Part shown: piece by piece, positions 25,846 through 34,960 of the stretch
Position numbering within the stretch: position 1 is the stretch's first letter
How the letters are laid out: each line of letters begins with the position of its first letter
Source of the DNA: Pseudarthrobacter cellobiosi
GTDB taxonomy: Bacteria; Actinomycetota; Actinomycetes; Actinomycetales; Micrococcaceae
Length of the DNA stretch: 64,000 bases
Assembly: GCF_023913755.1 (NCBI RefSeq)
Contig: NZ_JAMXBJ010000041.1
Coordinates: 62,001 to 126,000 of the forward strand
Direction: 5' to 3'
Notes under the pieces: generated by a model
What the model was told of the DNA's origin: nothing
Seen by the model: the letters and a program-made list of their open reading frames with translations, nothing else
Databases searched by the model: none
Position numbers and translations under genes: made by a program

Positions 25846-26340
25846 TCACATGGCCTGTCGAAGGCCACTGGCGTCCAGGATCACGGACGCCGTGACGAAC
25901 CTCCCGCACTGCTCCCCGTAGGGATAGGCGCCGCGGGGCCGGAAATCCAGGGTGCGCACAGGGAGGGCGGATCCGCCAGCAGAAGTACCCGTGGCGGTCA
26001 GCGCCATCGGGGCCTCCGTGAGGGACTCCAGCATCAGCATCCCGATCATGGTCCCGTCCGGGGAAGCCGTGGCAGAGCAGACCCCGTCCGGTGCGCAGCC
26101 TTGGTCAATCGAGGCAGTGCCGGGAAAAAGCTCGACGGCGGCTTCCTTACAGACACCGTCCTGGCAGGCCTTCAGGCGCAACGACTCCACCTGCGCCACG
26201 TACTCCCGCGCCACTGTCACCGAGACGGCAGTGGCCTGGGCGATGGCAGGGCACGGCGGCGGGACGGGGTAGTAGTAGTAGCTAGCGGAGGTGAGAACCG
26301 CCGTCGTCATCAATGCCAGAAGTACCCCGGGCTTGCCCAT
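25846..26340 (-). CDS. Hypothetical secreted or membrane-anchored protein
   Basis: A 164-residue protein with an N-terminal hydrophobic segment (VLLALMTTAVLTSASYYYY), probably a signal anchor, and a predicted extracytoplasmic domain. That domain contains four cysteines in two groups (LKACQDGVCKEAA and DQGCAPDGVCSAT) that could form disulfides. No family recognised. It lies in a minus-strand run of small membrane proteins of unknown function. Confidence 0.65.
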   Translation of the reverse strand: MGKPGVLLALMTTAVLTSASYYYYPVPPPCPAIAQATAVSVTVAREYVAQVESLRLKACQDGVCKEAAVELFPGTASIDQGCAPDGVCSATASPDGTMIGMLMLESLTEAPMALTATGTSAGGSALPVRTLDFRPRGAYPYGEQCGRFVTASVILDASGLRQAM

Positions 26341-26376
26341 ACTTCAGCGTAAATCCGGAGCCGGCAGCCCGCATTG

Positions 26377-26808
26377 CTACCAGGAAAGTGATGCAAACAT
26401 TGTTATGGCTGTGGCCCCAAAGATCACCATAATGAGACCTGTGGCCAGCCGGCCTTTGGCAACAGCGAAGACCGGCAGCGTGGATTCGGCGGGATTGGCC
26501 GGGTTGTAGACCACGGGTATGCGGGTGCCGATGATCGCCTGGTCCTGGCTGTAGATATCGGACTGCCCCAGCCAGCGTTTGCCCCCGGCGTCCGCGAATT
26601 CATACGACGGCGCAAACCGGTTCCGGCCGTTGCTACCGGGGCCGTCCGTGCCATGCAGGTTTCCCGTGACGGTGGCCGAAGCCTCCTGCCACCCCGCCAT
26701 GGAACGTTTCCGGCGGAAGGACGCGGCCAGGGACAGCCCCATCAGGATCAGGCCCGCGGCAAGGAAAAGCCCGGGCAGGACGATGAACAGCAGTTTCAGG
26801 GAGTCCAC
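26377..26808 (-). CDS. DUF3592 membrane protein, copy 1
   Basis: A 143-residue protein with transmembrane segments at both ends (about residues 6-28 and 118-140). The DUF3592 middle reads SATVTGNLHGTDG, RFAPSYEFADAGGKRWLGQS and GTRIPVVYNPANPAESTLPV. The DUF3592 core (P.Y.F....G......Y.P.NP) is clear. It starts three bases after the stop of the neighbouring DUF3592 gene, so the two form a tandem pair. Function unknown. Confidence 0.82.
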   Translation of the reverse strand: MDSLKLLFIVLPGLFLAAGLILMGLSLAASFRRKRSMAGWQEASATVTGNLHGTDGPGSNGRNRFAPSYEFADAGGKRWLGQSDIYSQDQAIIGTRIPVVYNPANPAESTLPVFAVAKGRLATGLIMVIFGATAITMFASLSW

Positions 26809-26811
26809 GGT

Positions 26812-27243
26812 TCAGCCCAGCGGAAAGGCGCCGGCGACCCAGAACAGCAGCAGGGCGAAGAATACGAAGACCGGCATGAGGCACCCGATCACCATTTTCG
26901 ATTCGGAAGCCACCTGGAACGACTGGTTCGGATTCGCCGGGTTGTAGGCCACCTCCAGGAGCGATCCCGGTACCTGCTGGTTGGCGTAAGAGACCTCGGA
27001 TTCGCCGGCATACAGAGTCCCGTTGGGGTCGGCGAACTGGTACGTGGGGTAGAAGCGCCGGCTCCGCGTTGAGCCGCCTCCGCCATGTGTCCAGCCCGCC
27101 ACGTTGCCGGTGACGGTCGCCTGGACCTTTGGCCAGCCGGCGATCAGTTTTTCCTGCCGCTTGGTTTTCCGCAGTGAACGGACCAGCGCAAAAATGACGC
27201 CCGCAACAAACAGCGCCCAGATGACGTACAACACGATTCTCAT
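26812..27243 (-). CDS. DUF3592 membrane protein, copy 2
   Basis: Also 143 residues and the same layout as its downstream neighbour: an N-terminal membrane segment (VLYVIWALFVAGVIFALV), then QATVTGNVAGWT, RRFYPTYQFADPNGTLYAG, SLLEVAYNPANPNQSFQVAS, and a C-terminal membrane segment. The pair probably arose by duplication and is co-transcribed. Function unknown. Confidence 0.82.
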   Translation of the reverse strand: MRIVLYVIWALFVAGVIFALVRSLRKTKRQEKLIAGWPKVQATVTGNVAGWTHGGGGSTRSRRFYPTYQFADPNGTLYAGESEVSYANQQVPGSLLEVAYNPANPNQSFQVASESKMVIGCLMPVFVFFALLLFWVAGAFPLG

Positions 27244-27307
27244 GAATTCCCCCGGTTCGAGTCACCAGAAAGTATGCCATCCAGGCACGGGCCACCCTAA
27301 AGGCGCC

Positions 27308-28297
27308 TCAGGCTGGCAGCCGGTAACCGCCCTGGTGCAGCTCGGCCAGCCCGTCGCCAAGGAGGCCGGCAATGGCACGTTCGAGTTGTTCCGGCGCAGA
27401 GTTCAGGCGGTGCAGTGCGGCCAGGGGTACGCCGATTCCGTCCGCCGCGAAGCCCAGGTCAGCAGGCTCCCGCTGGAACATTTCCGCCGGCACCGGGGCG
27501 TCCGCAAGCCGGAGCACAGCCATCACGGCACCCCGGACCTGCCGGTCAGTGCCGTGCCACGCCTGACCTTTGGGAACGTACGACGGCGGCGGCTCGCCGG
27601 CTGCCAGCCACGCACAGGAGTCCCGCACCGGGCAGTCCGCGCACTTGGGCGCACGCGCCGTGCAGACCAGCGCCCCCAGTTCCATAACAGCAGCATTCCA
27701 GCGCACGGAGGTCCCGACGTCGTCCGGCAGCAGTTCCGCCGCGAGCCGCATCTCCGCAGCGTTCAGCGATGGTGAGGGGAGCGCGACGCCCGAAACCAGG
27801 CGCGCGTGCACACGCCGGATGTTGGTGTCCACCACAGTCTCCCGGCGTGCGAAGGCAAAGGCGGCAACGGCCGCGGCCGTGTAGCTGCCCACACCGGGCA
27901 GGGCCAGCAGCTCCGTGTAGTTGCCGGGGACCTTGCCGCCGTGATCGCGGACGATGGCAGCGGCGGCTGCATGCAGGCGGAGTGCCCGGCGGGGGTAGCC
28001 GAGCCTGCCCCAGGAGCGGACCGCTTCCCCTGCAGGCTCGCCGGCGAGCCCGGCGGGGGTGGGCCAGCGCTCGAGCCATTCCCGCCAGACAGGCAGCACC
28101 CGCACCACTGGGGTCTGCTGCAGCATGATCTCGCTGACCAGGACTCCCCACGGTGAGCAGTGGCGTTCGCGCCAGGGCAAGTCCCTCGCCGTCTCAGCGA
28201 ACCAGCCGGTGATCCTGCGGTGCAGCGCGGCGAGCTGGTCGGGGCGGAGGTCATCCGTGCCGAACTGGGCCGTAACGGGGGCGCCGTCCGCGGGCAT
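27308..28297 (-). CDS. mutY: A/G-specific adenine glycosylase
   Basis: Removes adenine mispaired with 8-oxoguanine. The 329-residue protein contains the HhH-GPD core: EIMLQQTPVVRVLPVWREWL, the hairpin LPGVGSYTAAAVAAFAF with the catalytic Asp in VVDTNIRRV, and the iron-sulfur loop CTARAPKCADCPVRDSC (C-x6-C-x2-C-x5-C). The C-terminal part after the cluster is short (about 100 residues), so the MutT-like 8-oxoG recognition domain is reduced. The ATG at 28297 is the likely start; an ATG 26 codons upstream is in frame but untypical. Confidence 0.9.
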   Translation of the reverse strand: MPADGAPVTAQFGTDDLRPDQLAALHRRITGWFAETARDLPWRERHCSPWGVLVSEIMLQQTPVVRVLPVWREWLERWPTPAGLAGEPAGEAVRSWGRLGYPRRALRLHAAAAAIVRDHGGKVPGNYTELLALPGVGSYTAAAVAAFAFARRETVVDTNIRRVHARLVSGVALPSPSLNAAEMRLAAELLPDDVGTSVRWNAAVMELGALVCTARAPKCADCPVRDSCAWLAAGEPPPSYVPKGQAWHGTDRQVRGAVMAVLRLADAPVPAEMFQREPADLGFAADGIGVPLAALHRLNSAPEQLERAIAGLLGDGLAELHQGGYRLPA

Positions 28298-28450
28298 GGC
28301 TGGGGAAAGGGTTGTAGCGTCGATCCCAACACTGTAGTGGATTCCCGGGAGCCCGCGCGAAGATGCCGCGGACAAACTGTGACCTTAGCGTTGGTCGGGG
28401 GACCGGCGTGGTGGGACGGCAGAATCCGGTGCGTTCTCTAGCCTAGAAGG

Positions 28451-29134
28451 ATGGGCAGGCAAGGCAATTCATCTCCACGCAAAACGGCATCCGCACCCGG
28501 TTCCCGGGGCGGTTCCGGCGCTACCCGGCAGCCGAGCGCAGCCGTTTACCGCCGCCGTCGGCTTTTTGTGGGAACAGCCCTGCTGATGGCCGTGGCGCTC
28601 ACGTTCGGTGGCTTTGCCGTGGCAGGCGCCTTCAGCGGCACCGAGCAGGCATCCTCCACCGACGGCGCCAGCGAATCCGCCGCCGTCCCGGGAGCCTCAC
28701 CGTCGGCAACTGCAGGCAGCGAACCCACCCCCACACCCACGCCTTCCTGCAACCAAAACCTGGTGACGGTGTCCGCGTCGACCGACAAAGCCGCCTACGG
28801 CCCCGACGAGAACCCGCTGCTCACCCTGAAGGTGACCAATGGCGGAACCATGCCGTGCGAGGTGAACATCGGAACGTCCCAGATGGAGTTCCTGGTGACC
28901 AGCGGCGCGGACAGGATCTTCTCGTCCAAGGACTGCCAGGCCAAAAGCGAAGACCTGGTGAAGACGATTGCCCCGGGCGCAAGCGAAACGGCGAACTTCC
29001 CGTGGGCCCGGAACCGCACGCTGGAAGGCTGCAGCCCCATCGAGGCAAGGCCAGGGGCCGGCGGGGCGTACTACATTTTCACGGCCAAGCTCGGCTCGAG
29101 GGCCAGCCCCAAGGCAGTGTTCCAGCTCAGCTGA
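28451..29134 (+). CDS. Membrane-anchored extracytoplasmic protein of unknown function
   Basis: A 227-residue protein with a basic N-terminus (MGRQGNSSPRKTASAPG..RRRR), one membrane segment (about residues 39-60) and a Ser/Thr/Pro-rich linker ending PTPTPTPS. The beta-rich domain has three conserved-looking cysteines (SCNQNL, MPCEVNIG, SKDCQAK). It resembles DUF4232-like or secreted beta-sandwich domains, but this is only a guess. Divergent from mutY and convergent with disA. Confidence 0.7.
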   Translation: MGRQGNSSPRKTASAPGSRGGSGATRQPSAAVYRRRRLFVGTALLMAVALTFGGFAVAGAFSGTEQASSTDGASESAAVPGASPSATAGSEPTPTPTPSCNQNLVTVSASTDKAAYGPDENPLLTLKVTNGGTMPCEVNIGTSQMEFLVTSGADRIFSSKDCQAKSEDLVKTIAPGASETANFPWARNRTLEGCSPIEARPGAGGAYYIFTAKLGSRASPKAVFQLS

Positions 29135-29166
29135 TCCGCCCTATCCTGGGCCCACTCCGGTGGGGA

Positions 29167-30243
29167 TTAGAGGAAGCGGTCCAGCAGGCTGGCCTCGGCC
29201 ATGCGGCTCAGGCCTTCGCGGACGGTGCGGGCGCGCTGGTCGCCGATGCCGTCAACGGTCATGAGGTCGTCGATGGTGGCCGCCATCAGGAACTGCAGGC
29301 CGCCGAAGTGGTCCACGAGGCGGTCGGCAACAGCCTTGGGGACTGCCTTGAGGCCGGATAGTAGCCGGTAACCGCGGGGCTGAACCACGGCGTCGAGGTT
29401 GGCCTCGCCGCCGGCAAAACCGACGATCCCGGAGATCTTGCCCAGGTCGATCAGCTCCGTGGGGCCGAGGTTCACCAACGCGCTGACGGCCCGTTCGATG
29501 TCCTCCGCGGACGCGTCCGGTCCGGCGTAGTCGCGGATGATGACGTCGCTGCCCGGGCCGCGGCCCACCGTGAGCTCATCGAGCTGGAGGGAAAGCAGGC
29601 GGCCGTCCTCGCCAAGTTCCAGGACATACTGCGAGATTTCCTCGGAGATCCGGCGGACCATTTCCTGGCGCTGTAGGGTGACCGCGACGTCGCGGACGGT
29701 CACCATGGCCTCGATCTCCAGGGCGGACAGGGAACTCGTCACCTGGTCCAGCCGCGAACGGTACCGTTCCAGCGTGGCAAGGGCCTGGTTGGCGCGGGCC
29801 AAGACCTTCTCGGATCCCTCCAGCACGTGCCGGAGCCCGTTCACGTACAACGCGATGATCTGCATGGACTGGCTGACGGAAATCACGGGAACGCCGGTCT
29901 GGATGGCCACGCGCTCCGCCGTGCGGTGCCGCGTGCCGGATTCCTGGGTTTCGATGCTTGAGTCCGGGACCAACTGGACCGCGGCGCGCAGAATGTTGCC
30001 GGCGTCCTTGTCGCAGATGATGGCGCCGTCCATCTTGGCCAGTTCACGAAGCCTTGTGGGGGAGAAATCGATGCCGATGTCGAACCCGCCGGAGCAGATG
30101 GAATCGATGGTCCGGTCCGAGCCCAGCACAATCAGCGCACCGGTCCGCCCCCGGAGGATGCGTTCCAGACCATCGCGCAGCGGCGTGCCTGGAGCCACTC
30201 TGCCCAGAGTCGCCTTGAGCGATTCTTCGGGGCTCCGAGCCAT
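29167..30243 (-). CDS. disA: DNA integrity scanning diadenylate cyclase DisA
   Basis: Makes c-di-AMP from two ATP and scans DNA for branched structures. The 358-residue protein has the DAC domain with KMDGAIICDKDAG (DGA motif) and ESGTRHRTAERVAIQTG (RHR motif), a helical linker, and C-terminal tandem HhH DNA-binding motifs (IDDLMTVDGIGDQRARTVRE). The ATG at 30243 (MARSPEESL) is used; a TTG five codons upstream is in frame. It lies near radA, its usual functional partner, but is not in the same operon here. Confidence 0.96.
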   Translation of the reverse strand: MARSPEESLKATLGRVAPGTPLRDGLERILRGRTGALIVLGSDRTIDSICSGGFDIGIDFSPTRLRELAKMDGAIICDKDAGNILRAAVQLVPDSSIETQESGTRHRTAERVAIQTGVPVISVSQSMQIIALYVNGLRHVLEGSEKVLARANQALATLERYRSRLDQVTSSLSALEIEAMVTVRDVAVTLQRQEMVRRISEEISQYVLELGEDGRLLSLQLDELTVGRGPGSDVIIRDYAGPDASAEDIERAVSALVNLGPTELIDLGKISGIVGFAGGEANLDAVVQPRGYRLLSGLKAVPKAVADRLVDHFGGLQFLMAATIDDLMTVDGIGDQRARTVREGLSRMAEASLLDRFL

Positions 30244-30603
30244 AGGTGTTCCCTTCAAAGGTGCGGACTGCCGCCCGCAGGTACGCCGGTTTTTTACACT
30301 CCGCCGGCAGGATCAAAAGTACTCAGTTTCCCGCAAGCTCAATGATAAAGGTAAGAAGCGGCAACAACCGCACGGACAAGCCCCAAAGTGCCTCGTTAGC
30401 GGGTGCCGCGAAGTGCCTCGGGAACGCGTACGACGGCGGCTGTCCGGGAGGCGTTTCGCGCACCGGACAGGTAGGCGCCAGTGATCCAGAGCGGCTGCTT
30501 CCCGCACTGCGATAAACTTGGAACTTGGCTGTCACAGAGCCATGCTTCCCCTTGAGGCCTGCCGAGCGCCTTGGGGTAACCCCACCGCAGCGAAAGTAGC
30601 ACC
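30244..30603. other. Non-coding gap between divergent disA and prfC
   Basis: These 360 bases must hold the promoters of disA and prfC. The half near disA includes a TTTTTT run (30290-30295). The other half has a direct repeat AAGTGCCTCG at about 30386 and 30414, and the motif GCGTACGACGGCGGC at 30426-30440 that recurs elsewhere in the window. Short open frames here overlap each other on several strands and lack ribosome sites, so none is called. Confidence 0.5.
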
Positions 30604-32217
30604 GTGTCCCAAGATGTCCTTAGCCCCGCCCGGGTCAACGAGATTCACAAACAGGCGGCCCGGCGTCGGACCTTTGCTGTCATTTCGCACCCCGACGCCG
30701 GCAAGTCCACCCTCACCGAGGCGCTGGCACTGCACGCGAAGGTGATCGGCACCGCCGGGGCCTCCAGCGGCAAGGCCAACCGCAAGGAAACGGTCTCGGA
30801 CTGGATGCAGATGGAGAAGGACCGCGGTATCTCCATCAGCTCCGCCGCCCTGCAGTTCTCCTATCGGGACACGGTCATCAACCTGCTGGACACCCCCGGC
30901 CACGCGGACTTCTCCGAGGACACCTACCGCGTCCTGGCCGCCGTCGACTGCGCAGTGATGCTCGTGGACGCCGCCAAGGGCCTGGAAACGCAGACCATGA
31001 AGCTGTTTGAGGTCTGCAAGCAGCGCAACCTGCCCATCATCACCGTGATCAACAAGTGGGACCGGCCCGGTCTGGACGCGCTGGCGCTGATGGACGAGCT
31101 CACCGAGCGCACCGGCCTGCAGCCCATGCCGCTGACCTGGGCCGTGGGCATCTCCGGTGACTTCCGCGGTGTCTGGGACCTCCGCCAGGACCGCTTCGCC
31201 CGCTTCCAGCGCAACAATTCCGGCGCCAACATCGCGCTGACCGAGTACTTCACTCCCGAAGAGGCCGCGGAGACGCAGGGCAGCAACTGGACCGACGCCG
31301 TGGACGAGGCCGGCCTGGTCATCGAGTCCAACCTCGAATTCGACGTCGAAGCCTTCCATGCGGGCACCGCCACCCCCATCCTGTTCAGCTCCGCCGCCCT
31401 GAACTTCGGCGTGAAGGAACTGCTGGACGCCCTGGTCGATTTCGCGCCGCACGCCGCACCCCGGCCCGACGTTGAGGGCAGCCCGCGCCCGGTTGAATCG
31501 TCCTTCTCCGGCTTTGTCTTCAAAGTCCAGGCCGGCATGAACAAGGCCCACCGCGACCACGTCGCCTTCATCCGCGTCTGCTCCGGAGTTTTTGAACGCG
31601 GCATGGTGGTCACGCAGACCCGCACCGGAAAGTCCTTCGCCACCAAGTACGCCCAGCAGGTGTTCGGCCGCGAACGCGAGGTCATCGACGAGGCCTACCC
31701 CGGTGACGTGGTGGGCCTGGTGAACGCCTCCACACTGCGCGTGGGCGACAGCCTCTTCCTCGAAGGCGCCGTGGAATACCCGGCCATCCCGCTGTTCGCC
31801 CCCGAACACTTCCAGGTGGCCCGGTCCAAGGACCCCAGCAAGTTCAAGCAGTTTCGCCGCGGCATCGAGCAGCTCGAGCACGAGGGCGTTATCCAGGTGC
31901 TCCGCTCTGACGTCCGCGGCGACCAGGCGCCGGTGCTTGCCGCCGTCGGCCCCATGCAGTTCGAAGTGGTGGAGGACCGCATGGCGCATGACTTCAGCGC
32001 CCCCATGCGGCTCGAACGCCTCCCGTACTCCATTGCCAGGATTTCGACGGCGGACGCCATGCCCGCGCTGGCCAACGTGCCCGGCGCCGAGGTGCTGTTG
32101 CGGTCCGACGGCGAATACCTCGCCTTGTTCAACGACGTCTGGGCCCTGCGCCGGATCGAGAAGAACCACCCCGATCTGACCCTCGTGCCCATCGGCACCC
32201 ACAACCCCGCAAAGTAG
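30604..32217 (+). CDS. prfC: Peptide chain release factor 3
   Basis: Ribosomal GTPase that recycles RF1/RF2 after termination. The 537-residue protein has the G1 loop SHPDAGKSTLTE, G2-side DRGISISSAAL, G3 LLDTPGHADFSEDTYR and G4 INKWDR. The EF-Tu-like domain II and RF3-specific C-terminal domain (MQFEVVEDRMAHDFSAPMRL) follow. The start is GTG at 30604. It lies six bases before a ketoacyl synthase gene, an unusual partner. Confidence 0.96.
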   Translation: MSQDVLSPARVNEIHKQAARRRTFAVISHPDAGKSTLTEALALHAKVIGTAGASSGKANRKETVSDWMQMEKDRGISISSAALQFSYRDTVINLLDTPGHADFSEDTYRVLAAVDCAVMLVDAAKGLETQTMKLFEVCKQRNLPIITVINKWDRPGLDALALMDELTERTGLQPMPLTWAVGISGDFRGVWDLRQDRFARFQRNNSGANIALTEYFTPEEAAETQGSNWTDAVDEAGLVIESNLEFDVEAFHAGTATPILFSSAALNFGVKELLDALVDFAPHAAPRPDVEGSPRPVESSFSGFVFKVQAGMNKAHRDHVAFIRVCSGVFERGMVVTQTRTGKSFATKYAQQVFGREREVIDEAYPGDVVGLVNASTLRVGDSLFLEGAVEYPAIPLFAPEHFQVARSKDPSKFKQFRRGIEQLEHEGVIQVLRSDVRGDQAPVLAAVGPMQFEVVEDRMAHDFSAPMRLERLPYSIARISTADAMPALANVPGAEVLLRSDGEYLALFNDVWALRRIEKNHPDLTLVPIGTHNPAK

Positions 32218-32223
32218 CGTCCA

Positions 32224-33453
32224 ATGCCTGCAGACCAACCCCGCGCGCTGATCACCGGCGCCGGCACCATCAACCCGCTCGGCTCCTCTGTGGCGGAAAC
32301 CTGGACCGGCCTGCTGGCAGGACAGTCCGGCATCGCCTCACTGGACGAGGACTGGGCGGAACAACTGCCCGTGCGCATCGCCGGACAGGTCACCGCCGAT
32401 CTCTCGGAGCACCTCACCACGCGCGAGCTGAAGCGCATGGACCGCTGCGGGCAGCTGGCGCTGGTGGCTGCCCGCGAAGCCTGGCAGCAGGCCGGGGCGC
32501 CCGACGTCGACCCCGAACGGTTCGCCGTGGTGATCGGCTCCGCCTACGGCGGCCTCGGTTCCACCCTCGAACAGGACCGTGCGCTCGCCAGCGGCGGCCC
32601 GCGCCGCGTCTCGCCGCACACCCTCACCCGGCTTATGGTCAACGGCCCCGCGGCCTGGGTCTCCATTGACCTCGGCGCCCGCGGCGGAGCCCGGACGCCT
32701 GTCAGCGCCTGTGCGTCGGGCGCTGAAGCAATTGTCCAGGGCGCCGAAATGATCCGCTCCGGCGCGGCCGACGTCGTGATCGCTGGCGGCGTGGACGCTT
32801 CAGTCAACGACCTGGTGATCACCGGTTTCTCCCAGATCCGGGCACTCTCCACGCGCAACGGCGAACCCCAGCTCGCCTCGCGCCCGTTCGACGGCGGCCG
32901 CGACGGCTTTGTCCTCGCGGAAGGCGCCGGCGTTGTGGTGCTTGAGAGTGAAGCCCACGCCCGGGCGCGCGGCGCCGCCATCCTCGGCGCAGTGGCCGGC
33001 GGGGCGGTAACCTCCGACGCCAACGACATCGTGGCCGCGGACCCTGCCATGCAGCGGCGGGTCATGCAGAAGGCCCTGGCCTCGGCCGGAATGCAGGCTT
33101 CGGAGATCGGCTTCGTTCACGCCCACGCCACCTCCACTCCGGTAGGGGACCGGCTGGAAGCCCAGGCCATCAACGCTGTTTTCGGTGCCGACGTGCCAGT
33201 GACCTCCACCAAGGGCCACACCGGCCACCTGCTGGGCGGCGCCGGTGCGCTCGCTGCCGTTGTGGTGGTCCAGGCCCTGCGGACAGGTCAGCTCCCCGGA
33301 ACGGCGAACGTCGAGGCGCTGGACCCCGAAGTGAACCTGAACATCGTCACTGACAAGGCCCACACGCTGGCGCCCGGCTCCGCCCCTGCCGGTCTGGTGA
33401 ACGCTTTTGGCTTCGGCGGACACAGTGTTGCCTTGGTGATCACCGCCAGCTGA
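32224..33453 (+). CDS. Beta-ketoacyl-ACP synthase (FabF/KAS-like), stand-alone
   Basis: A 409-residue thiolase-fold condensing enzyme. The catalytic triad is visible: Cys163 in VSACASGAEAIVQG, His301 in VHAHATSTPVGD and His332 in STKGHTGHLLGGAGAL, the C-H-H set of KAS I/II. The N-terminal ALITGAGTINPLGSSV is typical. It sits right behind prfC, away from any fatty acid or polyketide cluster visible here, so whether it serves housekeeping lipid or secondary metabolism is open. Confidence 0.9.
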   Translation: MPADQPRALITGAGTINPLGSSVAETWTGLLAGQSGIASLDEDWAEQLPVRIAGQVTADLSEHLTTRELKRMDRCGQLALVAAREAWQQAGAPDVDPERFAVVIGSAYGGLGSTLEQDRALASGGPRRVSPHTLTRLMVNGPAAWVSIDLGARGGARTPVSACASGAEAIVQGAEMIRSGAADVVIAGGVDASVNDLVITGFSQIRALSTRNGEPQLASRPFDGGRDGFVLAEGAGVVVLESEAHARARGAAILGAVAGGAVTSDANDIVAADPAMQRRVMQKALASAGMQASEIGFVHAHATSTPVGDRLEAQAINAVFGADVPVTSTKGHTGHLLGGAGALAAVVVVQALRTGQLPGTANVEALDPEVNLNIVTDKAHTLAPGSAPAGLVNAFGFGGHSVALVITAS

Positions 33454-33477
33454 CACCGCCCCGGCCGGCAACGGGCC

Positions 33478-34851
33478 CTACCCGATCAGCAGGCTCAAGG
33501 CTTCCGTAAGGTGTTCCACTTCGCGCACTGAGAAACCTGGCGGCACGGGGCCGGGGCCGTTGTGGCTGGCAGGGACCACGGCGTGGGTGAAGCCCAGCCG
33601 GTGTGCTTCCTGGATGCGCTGGTTGATGCCTGGCACGGGCCGGACCTCGCCCGCCAGGCCTACCTCGCCGAACGCGATCAGCCGGATGGGCAGGGGTTTG
33701 CGGGCCTTCGCGGACGCGACGGCCAGGGCAACGGCGAGGTCAGTGGCCGGTTCGCTGAGCTTCACGCCGCCCACCGTGGCTACGTAGGAATCGTCCTTGT
33801 GCAGCAGGTAGCCGGCACGCTGCTGCAGTACCGCCAGGAGCATGGACACCCGTGAACTGTCCAGGCCGCTCGTGGCCCGGCGGGGCTGCGAGTTGGCGCT
33901 CTCGGCAAGGAGCGACTGCACCTCGGCCAGCAGCGGCCGCCGCCCTTCCATGGTCACCGTGATGCAGGTGCCGGAGACGGGTTCCTTGGTGCGGCTGACG
34001 AACAGCCCGCTGGGGTCCGTGAGCCCTTCGATACCGTTCTCATTCAGGTCAAAACAGCCGACGTCGTCCGTGGGCCCGTACCGGTTCTTCACCGCGCGCA
34101 GCATCCGGAGCCGGGAGTGACGCTCGCCTTCGAACTGGCACACCACATCCACCAGGTGTTCGAGCAGCCTTGGGCCTGCGATGGACCCGTCCTTCGTCAC
34201 GTGCCCCACCAGCAAAGTGGTCATGTTCCGGCGCTTGGCCGCCGCGATGATGGACGCCGCAACCTCACGCACCTGCGAGACGCCGCCGGCGCTGCCGTCC
34301 ACGTCTGCGCTGCTGAGAGTCTGGACCGAGTCCACAATCAGCAGCCGCGGCTCAATCTTCTCCACCTGCCCCAGTGCCTGCCCCAGGTCCGTTTCGGCGG
34401 ACAGGTACAGCGAATCGGCGACGGCGTCGATCCGTTCGGCGCGCAGCTTTACCTGCGCGGCGGATTCCTCGCCCGTGACATACAGAACATCCTGGGCGGT
34501 GCGGGCGAACTTGGCCGCGACGTCCAGCAGCAACGTTGACTTGCCCACGCCAGGTTCACCGGCCAGCAGGATGACCGCGCCCGGGACCAGGCCGCCGCCC
34601 AGAACCCGGTCCAGCTCGTCCACGCCGGTGGGCAGGAAAGCCGCCGTGGTGGCATCCACCTCGGCAATCCGGCGGGCCGGCTCCAGAACTGTTGTTGCCG
34701 CCGTCGTACGCGCTACAGCGGCGCCGGTTTCCTCAACCGTGCCCCACGCTTGGCACTCGCCGCAGCGCCCCACCCACTTGACCGTGGTCCAGCCGCATTC
34801 GGCGCACTTATAAGCGGGCGCTTTGGTCGTCCGGGAAGTCTTTGTTGCCAT
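33478..34851 (-). CDS. radA: DNA repair protein RadA
   Basis: RecA-like branch-migration factor. The 457-residue protein begins with a C4 zinc finger (CAECGWTTVKWVGRCGECQA). Next come the Walker A box GEPGVGKSTLLLDV, the RadA-specific KNRYG motif (RAVKNRYGPTDDVG) and a C-terminal Lon-protease-like domain (IRLIAFGEVGLAGEVRPVPG). The ATG at 34851 precedes the zinc finger at family spacing; ten earlier codons are in frame. Convergent with the ketoacyl synthase gene. Confidence 0.96.
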   Translation of the reverse strand: MATKTSRTTKAPAYKCAECGWTTVKWVGRCGECQAWGTVEETGAAVARTTAATTVLEPARRIAEVDATTAAFLPTGVDELDRVLGGGLVPGAVILLAGEPGVGKSTLLLDVAAKFARTAQDVLYVTGEESAAQVKLRAERIDAVADSLYLSAETDLGQALGQVEKIEPRLLIVDSVQTLSSADVDGSAGGVSQVREVAASIIAAAKRRNMTTLLVGHVTKDGSIAGPRLLEHLVDVVCQFEGERHSRLRMLRAVKNRYGPTDDVGCFDLNENGIEGLTDPSGLFVSRTKEPVSGTCITVTMEGRRPLLAEVQSLLAESANSQPRRATSGLDSSRVSMLLAVLQQRAGYLLHKDDSYVATVGGVKLSEPATDLAVALAVASAKARKPLPIRLIAFGEVGLAGEVRPVPGINQRIQEAHRLGFTHAVVPASHNGPGPVPPGFSVREVEHLTEALSLLIG

Positions 34852-34892
34852 GGGTTCCACCCTACTGGCGGGCACCGACAATTCCCGCCCGC

Positions 34893-34960
34893 CCCTAACC
34901 TCGCAAGCTCAGCCACTGGGCTGTAACCACCGGGGCCTCAACCACCGGTGCCGGTGCTAC
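34893..34960 (-). repeat. Second REP-like element, inverted relative to 4333-4460
   Basis: Lies in the gap between the FUSC-type gene and radA. Its reverse complement contains CCGGTGGTTGAG, GTGGCTGAGC and GCGAGGTTAG, the same building blocks as the element inside the PH-domain gene at 4.3 kb, with small changes. This is the more usual, intergenic setting. Confidence 0.6.

Noticed and set aside
30323..30535. Short open frames in the disA-prfC gap
   Set aside because: They overlap each other on several frames, lack ribosome sites and have no recognisable motifs.
30532..32238. 568-codon open frame antisense to prfC
   Set aside because: Complementary to an intact prfC with all GTPase motifs; nothing in the antisense product is recognisable.
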